From contig DBEP01000024.1 in the NCBI GenBank assembly GCA_002294045.1, positions 46,730-86,524 of the forward strand: a DNA stretch of 39,795 bases, written 5' to 3'. The position numbers and the translations under genes were made by a program. The DNA is from Lachnoclostridium sp. UBA903. Its GTDB lineage: Bacteria; Bacillota; Clostridia; Lachnospirales; Lachnospiraceae. Position 1 is the stretch's first letter; every line of letters starts with the position of its first letter. Below the pieces are notes generated by a model, which saw only the letters and a program-made list of their open reading frames with translations, ran no database searches and was not told the origin of the DNA. Positions 16,054-23,724 of the stretch are shown here, in pieces.

Positions 16054-16602
16054 ATGTTAAAGGTTATACGGACAAGGCTGGCGGAAGTCATGGTATTGGA
16101 ATATGACATGGCTCAGGATAACAGGGGCAGTTCCCATAAGATATTTTCCAGGCAGGAATTAAAGGAAGCTGGGATTGCTGTGGAATTTATTGAGGAAACC
16201 ATATATTGTCCCACTAAAAAGGGAACTCTATATGGGATACATTATCAGAACCATCCCATGGCACAGACGAAATTACTGTATTGTATAAAAGGCAGAGGAC
16301 TGGATTTTGCCATTGACCTGCGTCGCCGGTCAAAAACATATAAACAGTGGGTTTGCGTGGAGCTGAGTCCGCAAAACAGAAAGCAGCTATACATTCCCGC
16401 AGGTTTTGGACATGCGTTTTTGTCAGTGGAAGATAATACGGAAGTAGTTATGAAAATTGATCGCTGCTTTTATCCGGATTACAGAAGGGCGATAGCTTAT
16501 CATGACTCTGAGCTCAATGTGGATTTCCCGGTTGAAAATCCCATTCTTTCAGATATGGATAGCCACGCACCTTTTTTAAAAGACAGCAGCTGTAATCTCT
16601 AA
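16054..16602 (+). CDS. dTDP-4-dehydrorhamnose 3,5-epimerase-like cupin (RmlC family)
   Basis: A 182-residue double-stranded beta-helix protein that aligns along its length with RmlC, the enzyme that epimerises dTDP-4-keto-6-deoxyglucose in rhamnose synthesis. Visible blocks are GTLYGIHYQ (catalytic-type His63), LLYCIKGRGLDFAIDLR, LYIPAGFGHAF (His120) and YRRAIAYHDSELNVDFP. In RmlC a Tyr near position 132 acts as the acid; the matching residue here seems to be Met133 in EVVMKIDR. Activity may therefore differ, for instance a single epimerisation or another sugar; this is inference from a by-eye alignment. No other rhamnose-pathway gene is in the window. AGGAAAGGGAAG precedes ATG 16054. A repeat element follows the gene at 16615-16715. 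Confidence 0.8.
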   Translation: MLKVIRTRLAEVMVLEYDMAQDNRGSSHKIFSRQELKEAGIAVEFIEETIYCPTKKGTLYGIHYQNHPMAQTKLLYCIKGRGLDFAIDLRRRSKTYKQWVCVELSPQNRKQLYIPAGFGHAFLSVEDNTEVVMKIDRCFYPDYRRAIAYHDSELNVDFPVENPILSDMDSHAPFLKDSSCNL

Positions 16603-16614
16603 TATGTTAGGTGA

Positions 16615-16646
16615 CAGGGTATAATGTCAATTGACATTATACCCTG
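16615..16646. repeat. 32-bp perfect palindrome
   Basis: A perfect inverted repeat centred between 16630 and 16631, with half-site CAGGGTATAATGTCAA. It begins 12 bases after the RmlC-like gene stop and runs directly into the structured repeat at 16644-16715, sharing three bases. It could serve as a terminator-like hairpin, a protein site or a target site of the element. Confidence 0.65.
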
Positions 16647-16715
16647 CGCCGAACGTAGTGAGTGCGCATTAACGCCGCAAAGCGGCGCATACCATGGAGC
16701 TTGCGGACATGGTAT
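16644..16715. repeat. Structured interspersed repeat, copy 1
   Basis: A 72-nt unit of three consecutive hairpins. They are TGCGC..GCGCA around GAACGTAGTGAG; CGCCGC-AAA-GCGGCG; and ATACCATG..CATGGTAT. The same order is found at 34005-34078 with about 85 percent identity. The middle stem there is CGCCAC/GTGGCG, a paired change that keeps pairing, so the folded form appears to be under selection. It resembles REP-type non-coding repeats. No coding capacity is seen. Confidence 0.75.
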
Positions 16716-16758
16716 TACAAATAGGATTTATTCACAAAAATAGTAATGGGAGGTAACT

Positions 16759-17337
16759 ATGGATGTAAAAATACGTGCTTTATCGCAGGAACTGACCGGG
16801 GATTATTTTGATTTCTTTGACAATGTGGCGTTTAGCGACCATGAAGCATGGTCATGGTGCTATTGCACCTATTACCATTTTGATACGGAAATCGAAAAGG
16901 AACTGGACGGTTTAGGGAAACAGGGTTTGAGGGAGTATGCGGCAAAACTTATTAAGGAAGGAGTATTAAACGGATACCTGGCATACGTGGACGGTAAAGT
17001 AGCCGGCTGGTGCAATGCCGGCGACAGGTCAGGCTATAAGCGCCTGCTTGCGGATAAAAATTTATGGACAGATGCAGAAGATACGAAAGTGAAAGCCGTC
17101 GTATGTTTTATTATAGCGTCCGAATTCCGCAGACAGGGAATTGCAACCCTGCTATTAAAAAAGGTGCTACAGGATGCCGGGGCAGAAGGATTTACCTATG
17201 TGGAAGCCTATCCATCTAAAGGAAACCTTGACTGCTTCCTGCATTATCACGGATATCCTTCCATGTATGAGAAGAATGGATTTGTACCGTATAAAAAACT
17301 GGATGATTATTGCATTGTGCGTAAACGGCTGCCATAA
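16759..17337 (+). CDS. GNAT family N-acetyltransferase
   Basis: A 192-residue protein. The GNAT acetyl-CoA site is visible in VVCFIIASEFRRQGIATLLL, where RRQGIA matches the R/Q-x-x-G-x-G/A pyrophosphate loop. It is followed by YVEAYPSK and a late MYEKNGFVPY, the usual closing motif of the fold. The N-terminal third is rich in Trp, Tyr and Cys (WSWCYCTYYHF) and is typical of a clostridial subgroup whose substrate is unknown. GGGAGG lies 5-6 bases before ATG 16759. It is transcribed away from the repeat element and ends at a terminator at 17349-17400. Confidence 0.87.
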   Translation: MDVKIRALSQELTGDYFDFFDNVAFSDHEAWSWCYCTYYHFDTEIEKELDGLGKQGLREYAAKLIKEGVLNGYLAYVDGKVAGWCNAGDRSGYKRLLADKNLWTDAEDTKVKAVVCFIIASEFRRQGIATLLLKKVLQDAGAEGFTYVEAYPSKGNLDCFLHYHGYPSMYEKNGFVPYKKLDDYCIVRKRLP

Positions 17338-17348
17338 ATATCAGACAC

Positions 17349-17400
17349 AATGGAGCTGTGAAAAATGCAGTTATAATCATTTAACATCAGCTCCATTTTT
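17349..17400 (+). terminator. Terminator after the GNAT gene
   Basis: AATGGAGCTG (17349-17358) pairs perfectly with CAGCTCCATT (17388-17397) around a 29-base loop, followed by a T-run to 17400. The loop is long for a standard terminator but the stem is strong. Confidence 0.65.
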
Positions 17401-17447
17401 ATGAGTTTTTATAATAAGCTATATATAAGCTATTATAAAAATGAAAT

Positions 17448-18761
17448 CTAATTTACCAAATATCCCGTCTCTGCCATATAATAGGCAGCCACAGCTATGG
17501 CATATTCATATTGCTTCTGGTTAAAACTAAGTTCAGCCTGCAGATAGGCATCCTCTTTTACCGTTAACTCTTCTTTGCTTATGATTCCCAAATCATATTG
17601 CCTGCGGTTTTGGTCATTTTGGTGCTTTGAATGTTCTAATTGATTTTCTGAAATTCTTAAGCTATCGGCTAAAAGCATCAAATTATTGTAGCTGTTATAA
17701 TAAGCGTTTTCCGTATTAGTTTTGGCTTCCTGAAGATTAATTTTATATTCTGCCAATTTATCTTTTTCATTGCGGATTTCTTTTTCGGAGCTATTGTATC
17801 CATATTCCAGGTCCTCTATATAATCTTTTTGATTATCATATACCATTTTCCGGTACTTAATTTCAGCTCCGTTCTCCAAGGCATTCTCCAGTCCTTCCTG
17901 ATAAGCCGGCAATGATATACCTTTGACAGGTATATCAGCTAACTTAACCGGTTTGCTGATTGGATATCCCATTAAGACTTTAAGCTGATTCATAAGCTGT
18001 TCCTTTTGACTGATTAAGGAATCCAGGCTGTTTTGGGCCGTATTATAATTTGCCTCGGCATTTTGGACGTTGGTTTCAACGGTTAATCCCAGGCTTGACT
18101 TCAGGGTTTCGTTCAGAAAGGCCAGTCTGGCAAGGGAAACCGTGCTTTCCTTTTTATCAATTTCCAATTCCAGGCTCAAAATCCGGAGATAAACGGTTTC
18201 CAGATTATATTTTAATTTTTCCTTTGTTATAGCTTCCGACTCTTTTAAAGAATCTATATTATTTCTTATAGCACCGATTCCGGTTTCTAAAGAATCTTCT
18301 GCATCAAACGATGCGTTTTTGCTGCCGGTTACCGAAGAGATGGACTGTTTTATCCGGGCAATCTGCGTATCAAAATTTATTAACGAATTAATATATTCTT
18401 CGACAGGCAGGGAAGGAGTCAGAGGATCAGCCTGGTCTGCAATTAATGCGGCCCTGGCGTTTTCCAGATTTGCCAGCTGGGCTTTTAACCCGGTAACAGA
18501 ATCCTCATAGTCCGCCTGGCTATCCTTAAGCTCTTCCAGTTCTTCTTTTGCTGTTCTGAGCTGATAATACAATTTATCAAGGCTGATTTCCAGTAATTTT
18601 AAATCCGTATTTTGCTCCAGTAAATGTTGTTTGGCATCTGTTAAAGATAATGTGATTACATGGCCGTTATCTGCTTCATCAGCAGCCTGCACAGGTATGG
18701 TCATAGTAAGTGAAAGGAGTGCAGTTAGGGCGAAAAATTTAAGTTTATTGTATAGTTGCAT
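17448..18761 (-). CDS. TolC family protein (exported coiled-coil protein)
   Basis: A 437-residue protein with a clear signal peptide (basic start, hydrophobic FALTALLSLTMTIP, likely cut after VQA). The rest is mostly long amphipathic helices rich in Leu, Glu, Gln, Asn and Lys. Two related halves begin near LSLTDAKQHLLEQNTDLKLL and near LENALENGAEIKYRKMVYDN, the duplicated outer-membrane-efflux pattern. The end, YEYAIAVAAYYMAETGYLV, is also like TolC-family proteins. TolC in Gram-negatives spans the outer membrane and periplasm. In a spore-former with no outer membrane the role of this family is unclear; it may extend a transporter through the thick wall. It is divergent from the two-component genes and has its own promoter at 18862-18890, next to the regulator box. 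An HlyD-like adaptor and MacB-like permease lie in the divergent cluster. Confidence 0.75.
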   Translation of the reverse strand: MQLYNKLKFFALTALLSLTMTIPVQAADEADNGHVITLSLTDAKQHLLEQNTDLKLLEISLDKLYYQLRTAKEELEELKDSQADYEDSVTGLKAQLANLENARAALIADQADPLTPSLPVEEYINSLINFDTQIARIKQSISSVTGSKNASFDAEDSLETGIGAIRNNIDSLKESEAITKEKLKYNLETVYLRILSLELEIDKKESTVSLARLAFLNETLKSSLGLTVETNVQNAEANYNTAQNSLDSLISQKEQLMNQLKVLMGYPISKPVKLADIPVKGISLPAYQEGLENALENGAEIKYRKMVYDNQKDYIEDLEYGYNSSEKEIRNEKDKLAEYKINLQEAKTNTENAYYNSYNNLMLLADSLRISENQLEHSKHQNDQNRRQYDLGIISKEELTVKEDAYLQAELSFNQKQYEYAIAVAAYYMAETGYLVN

Positions 18762-18861
18762 GGTTTCAGTCCTTTCTTAAAAATAGTATTAATAATGCAG
18801 AAAGCCATAATGGAATAATATCAGCTATCAGGCAGCCAACTGTTTCTGCAATCTTTTTCAA

Positions 18862-18890
18862 ATTATACATGGATGGTTCTTCTATGTCTA
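18862..18890 (-). promoter_or_regulatory. Promoter of the TolC-like gene
   Basis: On the - strand, TAGACA (complement of 18885-18890), a 17-bp spacer and a perfect TATAAT (complement of 18862-18867). The predicted start is near 18855, about 94 nt before the ATG. The regulator repeats at 18904-18922 lie 14 bp upstream of this -35, so this promoter could also be controlled by them. Confidence 0.65.
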
Positions 18891-18903
18891 TTATTCTGCC
18901 AAA

Positions 18904-18937
18904 AACTTCATACTAACTTCATATTGGATATGTATAA
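18904..18937 (+). promoter_or_regulatory. OmpR-type direct-repeat box and -10 of the two-component operon
   Basis: Two copies of ACTTCATA (18904-18911 and 18915-18922) are spaced at an 11-bp period. A perfect TATAAT follows at 18932-18937. No good -35 exists (ATACTA at that place), as expected for a promoter that needs an activator bound over the -35. The same arrangement, with identical spacing, recurs at 21235-21267. The stretch 18762-19075 has no gene; it holds this box, the divergent promoter and a tandem repeat. Confidence 0.75.
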
Positions 18938-18964
18938 TAGGAATGGAATGCCGAAGCAATAGCG

Positions 18965-19014
18965 GATAGTTTAAACGGCATAAAACAACGATAGTTTAAA
19001 GGATATAAAACAAA
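18965..19014 (+). repeat. 25-bp tandem repeat in the response-regulator leader
   Basis: Two adjoining 25-bp units start at 18965 and 18990. They share GATAGTTTAAA and ATAAAACAA, for 21 of 25 identical positions. A third partial copy, ATAAAACAA, is at 19018-19026. They lie in the predicted 5' leader, downstream of the -10 at 18932-18937. Confidence 0.65.
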
Positions 19015-19075
19015 TATATAAAACAATTCGTGTCAGAGGGTTAACAGGATTTTAATCACGAAGATGGGAGCTGAA

Positions 19076-19756
19076 ATGTTAAATAAAATATTTGTAGCCG
19101 AAGATGATAAAAACATCAGGGAAGTAGTGACCGAGTATTTAAAAGAAGCCGGATATTTAGTAATTACGGCCGAAAACGGAAAAAAGGCATATGAGATAAT
19201 AAAGCGAGAGGATAATATAGCTTTATATATTCTGGATATTATGCTGCCGGATATAACCGGACTGGAGCTTCTAAAAATAATCCGTAAGAATATCAATACG
19301 CCGATACTTATGCTGACAGCCCTGGATGATGAACATACGCAGTATATTAGTTTTGATGCCAAAGCAGATGATTATGTTATAAAGCCCTTTTCTCCCAAAT
19401 TATTAGTAAAACGGGTGGAAGCATTATTAAGAAGAACGGGACAGACCGGCAATTCAGTACAGGCCGGGCCTGTTTATATTGACCTGGACCGTTATGCGGC
19501 TTTTGAAGACGGGGAGAAAGTAATACTTACCTTAAAGGAGCTGGAGCTGTTAAAGGTTCTGATAAATAACCGGGGTAAAGTTCTCTCAAGGCAGCAGCTT
19601 CTGAATCTGGTATGGGGATACGACTATTTCGGAGACGAACGGATTGTTGACGTGCATATTAAGAATGTACGAAAAAAATTTAAAGCGGATATCATCGTAA
19701 CGGTAAAAGGAGTCGGCTATAAGATAAAAGAAAGGATTGGTAACGCCGATGTTTAA
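19076..19756 (+). CDS. OmpR/PhoB family response regulator
   Basis: A 226-residue protein. The receiver domain has the acidic pair D10-D11, phosphoacceptor Asp54 (YILDIMLPD), Thr81 and Lys103 (DDYVIKPF). The C-terminal winged-helix domain (about 130-226) has LTLKELELLKVLINNRGKVLSRQQLL and ends DVHIKNVRKKF..VKGVGYKI. I chose ATG 19076 because GGGAG lies 5 bases upstream; ATG 19064 would overlap that site. The kinase gene starts within its last codons. The CTTCATA repeats before this gene and before 21315 are the likely targets, giving autoregulation plus control of the transporter genes. Confidence 0.93.
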   Translation: MLNKIFVAEDDKNIREVVTEYLKEAGYLVITAENGKKAYEIIKREDNIALYILDIMLPDITGLELLKIIRKNINTPILMLTALDDEHTQYISFDAKADDYVIKPFSPKLLVKRVEALLRRTGQTGNSVQAGPVYIDLDRYAAFEDGEKVILTLKELELLKVLINNRGKVLSRQQLLNLVWGYDYFGDERIVDVHIKNVRKKFKADIIVTVKGVGYKIKERIGNADV

Positions 19757-21200
19757 AAAAAGAGGGATTGTCCTTAATATTTTTATTTATACCGCATTTT
19801 TAATTACTTTGGTAATCATAATATCCTTTGGGATTTTATACATGGTCCTGCCGGATTATTATACTTATTCAAAAAATAAGGTATTACGGGCAAACGCCGA
19901 TGCTTTGGCTGAAACTATCATAAATGCCGGAACGGAAAAAGAATTAAATTATACCATTATGGAATTTTCTTTACTTAATAATGCCGATGTTATAGCTTAT
20001 GATGAAAATGACCTTCTGCTTGTTGAAATGTCGTCACCCTTTAACTTAATGAAGCTGAACAGCCAGAATTATTTGTTCAGTATTGAAAAAATTTCGGAAA
20101 TATCGGAAGATGTGCCAATTGTAAAAAATAAAACTTTATTTGTTAACCGTAAAAGCGATATGGCGATTCATTTAAAAAAAGAGATAGGCAATCTCGGAAT
20201 AAAATATATTGAAATCATCGGCACCATGCAGCCGATTAATGAAGCTAAAAATGTAATAATTTCTCTTATGCCTTTTCTATTAATCGTTAATATCTTCATT
20301 GCCCTTATTGCAGCATATTTTTATTCCAGACGAATTACAAAACCAATCCTCAAATTGTCGGATACGGCCAGAAAAATGCAGAACCTGACACCGAATATTA
20401 TCTCCGGAATACGCACTAAGGATGAAATAGGAGAGCTATCGGAAAATCTGGATATACTGTATCAGAAGTTATGCTCCAACATTAAAAATCTTCAAGATGA
20501 AATGGATAAGGTATCTGAATTGGAAAAATCCAAAACGGATTTTATGCGTGCGGCAAGCCATGAATTAAAAACGCCCATATCCGCATTAAACGGTATTGTG
20601 GAAGGCATGATTGATAATGTGGGAAAATATAAAGACAAAAACAGATACCTGCGTGAAAGTAAGAAATTAATCGACAGCCTTACTAAGCTGTTATACGAAA
20701 TTTTAAATGCTTCCAAACTGGATACAACGGAAAATATAATAAAATCGGAACCTGTTAAAATCTCTGAGTTAATAAAGGACGCATTAGAAAAGAACCGCTT
20801 ATTTATCGAAGAAAAGAAACTGGATATCAACTTTGAAAAAACAGATATTATAATACAATCCGATAAAAAAATACTGGATAACACGATTTCAAACCTTATA
20901 TCCAATGCGGTTAAGTATACGGAAAATAACGGGGCTGTTACGGTATCCGTGACGGACGAAGGAGAGTGCTATTGCCTGTCGCTGGAAAACCAGTGTGAAC
21001 CTATACCGGAAAAGGAACTGCGAAAGCTCTTTGAACCATTTTACACACGGAATTACAGCAGGAGCAGAAACAAAAGCGGAACCGGACTGGGGCTTTATAT
21101 TGTAAAACGGAACTTAGAATCCCTCCAGCTGCCTTATAAGCTGGAAAACACAAAATCGGGTGTAAAATTTAACATATATTTTGAAAAGACTGTCCGTTAA
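19749..21200 (+). CDS. Membrane sensor histidine kinase (HAMP, HisKA, HATPase)
   Basis: A 483-residue kinase. Two membrane spans (about 8-30 and 170-193) enclose an extracellular sensor part of roughly 140 residues with no recognised fold. A HAMP domain follows (RRITKPILKLSDTARKM..DEIGELSENLD). The H-box is ASHELKTPISALNG. The ATPase part has the N-box LISNAVKYT, a reduced G1 region (LENQCEPIPEKEL), FEPFYTRNYSRSR and the G2 box GTGLGLYIVK. This is the VanS-like subgroup common in clostridia. I chose ATG 19749, which overlaps the regulator stop by 8 bp; TTG 19737 would add four residues. It should phosphorylate the response regulator encoded just before it. The signal sensed is not known. Confidence 0.92.
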   Translation: MFKKRGIVLNIFIYTAFLITLVIIISFGILYMVLPDYYTYSKNKVLRANADALAETIINAGTEKELNYTIMEFSLLNNADVIAYDENDLLLVEMSSPFNLMKLNSQNYLFSIEKISEISEDVPIVKNKTLFVNRKSDMAIHLKKEIGNLGIKYIEIIGTMQPINEAKNVIISLMPFLLIVNIFIALIAAYFYSRRITKPILKLSDTARKMQNLTPNIISGIRTKDEIGELSENLDILYQKLCSNIKNLQDEMDKVSELEKSKTDFMRAASHELKTPISALNGIVEGMIDNVGKYKDKNRYLRESKKLIDSLTKLLYEILNASKLDTTENIIKSEPVKISELIKDALEKNRLFIEEKKLDINFEKTDIIIQSDKKILDNTISNLISNAVKYTENNGAVTVSVTDEGECYCLSLENQCEPIPEKELRKLFEPFYTRNYSRSRNKSGTGLGLYIVKRNLESLQLPYKLENTKSGVKFNIYFEKTVR

Positions 21201-21214
21201 AGGCGGTCTTTTCT
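21186..21214 (+). terminator. Terminator or attenuator after the histidine kinase gene
   Basis: AAGACTG..CC (from 21186) pairs imperfectly with GGCGGTCTT (21202-21210) around the stop codon, and is followed by TTTTCTT. It would separate the two-component genes from the transporter genes, which have their own regulated promoter at 21235-21267. Confidence 0.6.
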
Positions 21215-21234
21215 TCATGTAAAATACATATCAG

Positions 21235-21267
21235 CTTCATAACAGCTTCATATTGGAAAAATATACT
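21235..21267 (+). promoter_or_regulatory. OmpR-type direct-repeat box and -10 of the sugar-type ABC cluster
   Basis: CTTCATA occurs at 21235-21241 and 21246-21252, again at an 11-bp period. It is followed by the shared TTGGA and a -10-like TATACT at 21262-21267. The distance from the second repeat to the -10 is the same as at 18904-18937, down to the base. This is strong internal evidence for a common activator, most likely the linked response regulator. Confidence 0.75.
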
Positions 21268-21314
21268 TAGCTGCATAAGTGAACAAATTAATAAATTTTA
21301 GGAGGAACTAATAA

Positions 21315-22865
21315 ATGAAAAGAGTTACGGCACTTATTTTAATACTGTCCATGGTACTTGCAGCGACAGCCTGCAGCAGTTTACCGGAAACGAATACCGG
21401 TGCGAAAGATACTACTAATCAAAGTGACCCCGGGGCAACGGCGGACAATAAGGAATCCATAAGCCTTGACGGGGATATTACGGGAGAAATCCAGGTTTCC
21501 TGTTATGATTCCACCTTATATAAAACTTATCTGGAGGAAGCTGCGAAAGCTTTTGAAGAAAAATATCCGGGGACCAAAGTCAATATTAATACATTTTCAG
21601 CTGCCCCCGATGTGAAGACCTCTGCCGATGCAGACGGGAAAAGTATGAAAATGATTACAAAGAATAAAGACACAAAAAGTGAAAGTGACTATATCAATCA
21701 GATTAATACGGAATTAATGACCGGAAGCGGTCCGGATGTGCTGGGAATGGATATTCTTCCCTGTTACAAATATGCGGAAAACGGACAAATTGAAGATTTA
21801 AACGCGTATATGGAGGCGGATGAAACCTTTCATAAAGAGGATTACCGTCAGAATATTTTAAATGGGGCAGGCTATAAAGGCGGTCTGTATATTTTCCCTT
21901 TGGATTATACGTTTGATATATTAAGCTATGATAAGACCTTAATGGATACGTCGGACCAGGACAGGCTGAACCCACAGGACGCCTATACCTATGAACAGCT
22001 CATTGATATCGGACAAAGTTCCTTTGATGAAAAAAATAATGCAAACCCGGAAAGCCCTGTAAAAATGTTTAATTATACCGGAGGCTCATCGGGAAACGGC
22101 ACTATGTTTGGCAGGCTGTTTAATCAGAACTATGACAAATTTGTTGATATAGAGAACAAAACGGTTAACTTTACCGACGGACAGTTTGCTGAAGTTTTGA
22201 AAACCGCCCAAGAATATGAAGAGAAGGGCTATTTGGATAAGCAGGTGCAAAATAATCCGGAGGATGTATTAAAACAAAACTCCTCACAGGATTATCTTTA
22301 TAAAACAATCGGCAATACCATGCTTCTTCCGGCATTTAACGACGATAAAACCACGAAGAAGCAGAACAGGATTGTAGGCAATGGAGGTATGTTCTCGGAA
22401 AATGATGCAATTGCAGGCATGATTAAAAATAATGAAAACGAGATTACATTTGATATTTCACAGGCTTATGCACTGAATTCCAATTCGGGGAATAAAAGAA
22501 CGGCCTGGGAATTTATTAAATTCCTTGCGGGGGAAGAAATGCAGGTTTCCTTATATTTAATGGGGACTCCGGTTAACATAAATGCAGGTGAGAAGAAAGC
22601 AAAACAAGAGATTACAGGCGAATTATACAATCCGGAAAATAATACGGGTTCAATGGAACTGAATGAAAAACAGGCAGAAATTTTTAACAGCTACAGCGAA
22701 GCACTGAATCAATATTCCGATATGCTGAATGCTTACAGGATACAGGATACCGTTATTAATGATATGGTATATGAAGAAGCGGGTTATTTTTTCAATGGAA
22801 GTAAAAGCGCCGAAGAAATAGCGGACGCTTTACAGAGCAAAGTTGAGCTTTATATGAATGAATAA
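21315..22865 (+). CDS. Sugar-type ABC substrate-binding lipoprotein (SBP family 1)
   Basis: A 516-residue protein with a lipoprotein signal peptide and lipobox ATAC, then a Thr/Asp-rich linker. The fold markers of extracellular solute-binding family 1 are present: YLEEAAKAFEEKYPGTKVNI, INTELMTGSGPDVLGMDI, NGQIEDLNAYMEAD, GGLYIFPLDY and NKRTAWEFIKFLAGEEM. It is about 100 residues longer than usual, with an inserted Lys/Ser/Asp-rich stretch near residues 95-125 and an extended C-terminus. The ligand is unknown; carbohydrates or peptide-like signals are possible. GGAGGAAC precedes ATG 21315, and its promoter is the regulator box at 21235-21267. The stop overlaps the start of the first permease by 8 bp. 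Confidence 0.87.
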   Translation: MKRVTALILILSMVLAATACSSLPETNTGAKDTTNQSDPGATADNKESISLDGDITGEIQVSCYDSTLYKTYLEEAAKAFEEKYPGTKVNINTFSAAPDVKTSADADGKSMKMITKNKDTKSESDYINQINTELMTGSGPDVLGMDILPCYKYAENGQIEDLNAYMEADETFHKEDYRQNILNGAGYKGGLYIFPLDYTFDILSYDKTLMDTSDQDRLNPQDAYTYEQLIDIGQSSFDEKNNANPESPVKMFNYTGGSSGNGTMFGRLFNQNYDKFVDIENKTVNFTDGQFAEVLKTAQEYEEKGYLDKQVQNNPEDVLKQNSSQDYLYKTIGNTMLLPAFNDDKTTKKQNRIVGNGGMFSENDAIAGMIKNNENEITFDISQAYALNSNSGNKRTAWEFIKFLAGEEMQVSLYLMGTPVNINAGEKKAKQEITGELYNPENNTGSMELNEKQAEIFNSYSEALNQYSDMLNAYRIQDTVINDMVYEEAGYFFNGSKSAEEIADALQSKVELYMNE

Positions 22866-23724
22866 AAGGATATTTATGAAGACAAAAAGATTTGATACGG
22901 CATTTATATTTATACTTCCCGGCCTTTTTGGATTTATCCTGTTTTATATCTGGCCTTTCTTAAGCTCTTTGAGATATGCATTTATAGACAGGCCGGTCGG
23001 CGGAAGCTTTGTAGGGCTTGACAATTTTATCGGCTTATTTCATAACAAAACTTATCTTACGGGACTGAAAAATACATTTATTTTCATCGGCATATGCGTA
23101 CCGCTAAATATTGTCCTTTCTTTAACGGTCGCAATGCTGATTGAAAAAATCTCAAGGCACAAGGAATTTTTTACTTTGTTATTTTTAATACCGCTGGTTA
23201 TTCCATCGGGTTCCATGGTATTTTTTTGGAAGATGTTCTTCGGGTATAATGGATTTCTAAACAAATTTATAGTGGGGGCCGGATTCGAGAGAATCAGCTG
23301 GCTGGAAACAAACCTTGTGCTCTACGTGATTATATTCATATTCATCTGGAAAAATCTTGGTTATAACATGATTTTGTTCCTGGCAGGATTAAGTGCCATT
23401 CCAAAAGAATATTACGAAGCGGCAAAGGTGGATGGTGCCAATGCAATACGGGAGTTTTTCGGAATTACTCTTTTTAATCTGATTCCGACTTTCTTTCTTG
23501 TAGCCATTATGTCGGTAATCAATTCTTTTAAGGTATTTAAAGAGATTTATTTAATTACGGGCAGTTATCCTCATAAAAGCATATATATGCTGCAACATTT
23601 TATGAACAATATGTTTAGTTCCCTGGATTATCAGAAATTAACCGCGGCAACCTGTGTTCTGGTATTGGTGACAGGGGTATTAACACAATTTTTGTTTCGA
23701 ATGGAAAAGAAGGTGTCCGGTTGA
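22858..23724 (+). CDS. ABC transporter permease, MalF/UgpA type
   Basis: A 288-residue permease with six predicted spans, starting with LPGLFGFILFYIWPFLSSLRYA. The ATPase-docking loop reads EYYEAAKVDGANAIREFFGI, a full EAA motif with the DGA core, but the Pro that normally follows (I-x-L-P) is Phe here (ITLF). The start codon lies inside the last codons of the binding-protein gene, so the two are translationally coupled. It should pair with the MalG-type permease that follows. No ATPase gene is found in the cluster. Confidence 0.9.
   Translation: MNKRIFMKTKRFDTAFIFILPGLFGFILFYIWPFLSSLRYAFIDRPVGGSFVGLDNFIGLFHNKTYLTGLKNTFIFIGICVPLNIVLSLTVAMLIEKISRHKEFFTLLFLIPLVIPSGSMVFFWKMFFGYNGFLNKFIVGAGFERISWLETNLVLYVIIFIFIWKNLGYNMILFLAGLSAIPKEYYEAAKVDGANAIREFFGITLFNLIPTFFLVAIMSVINSFKVFKEIYLITGSYPHKSIYMLQHFMNNMFSSLDYQKLTAATCVLVLVTGVLTQFLFRMEKKVSG

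Noticed and set aside
17405..17440. AT-rich inverted repeat TTTTTATAATA / TATTATAAAAA between convergent genes
   Set aside because: Its stem is all A-T and no T-run follows on either strand; too weak to call a terminator for the TolC-like gene.
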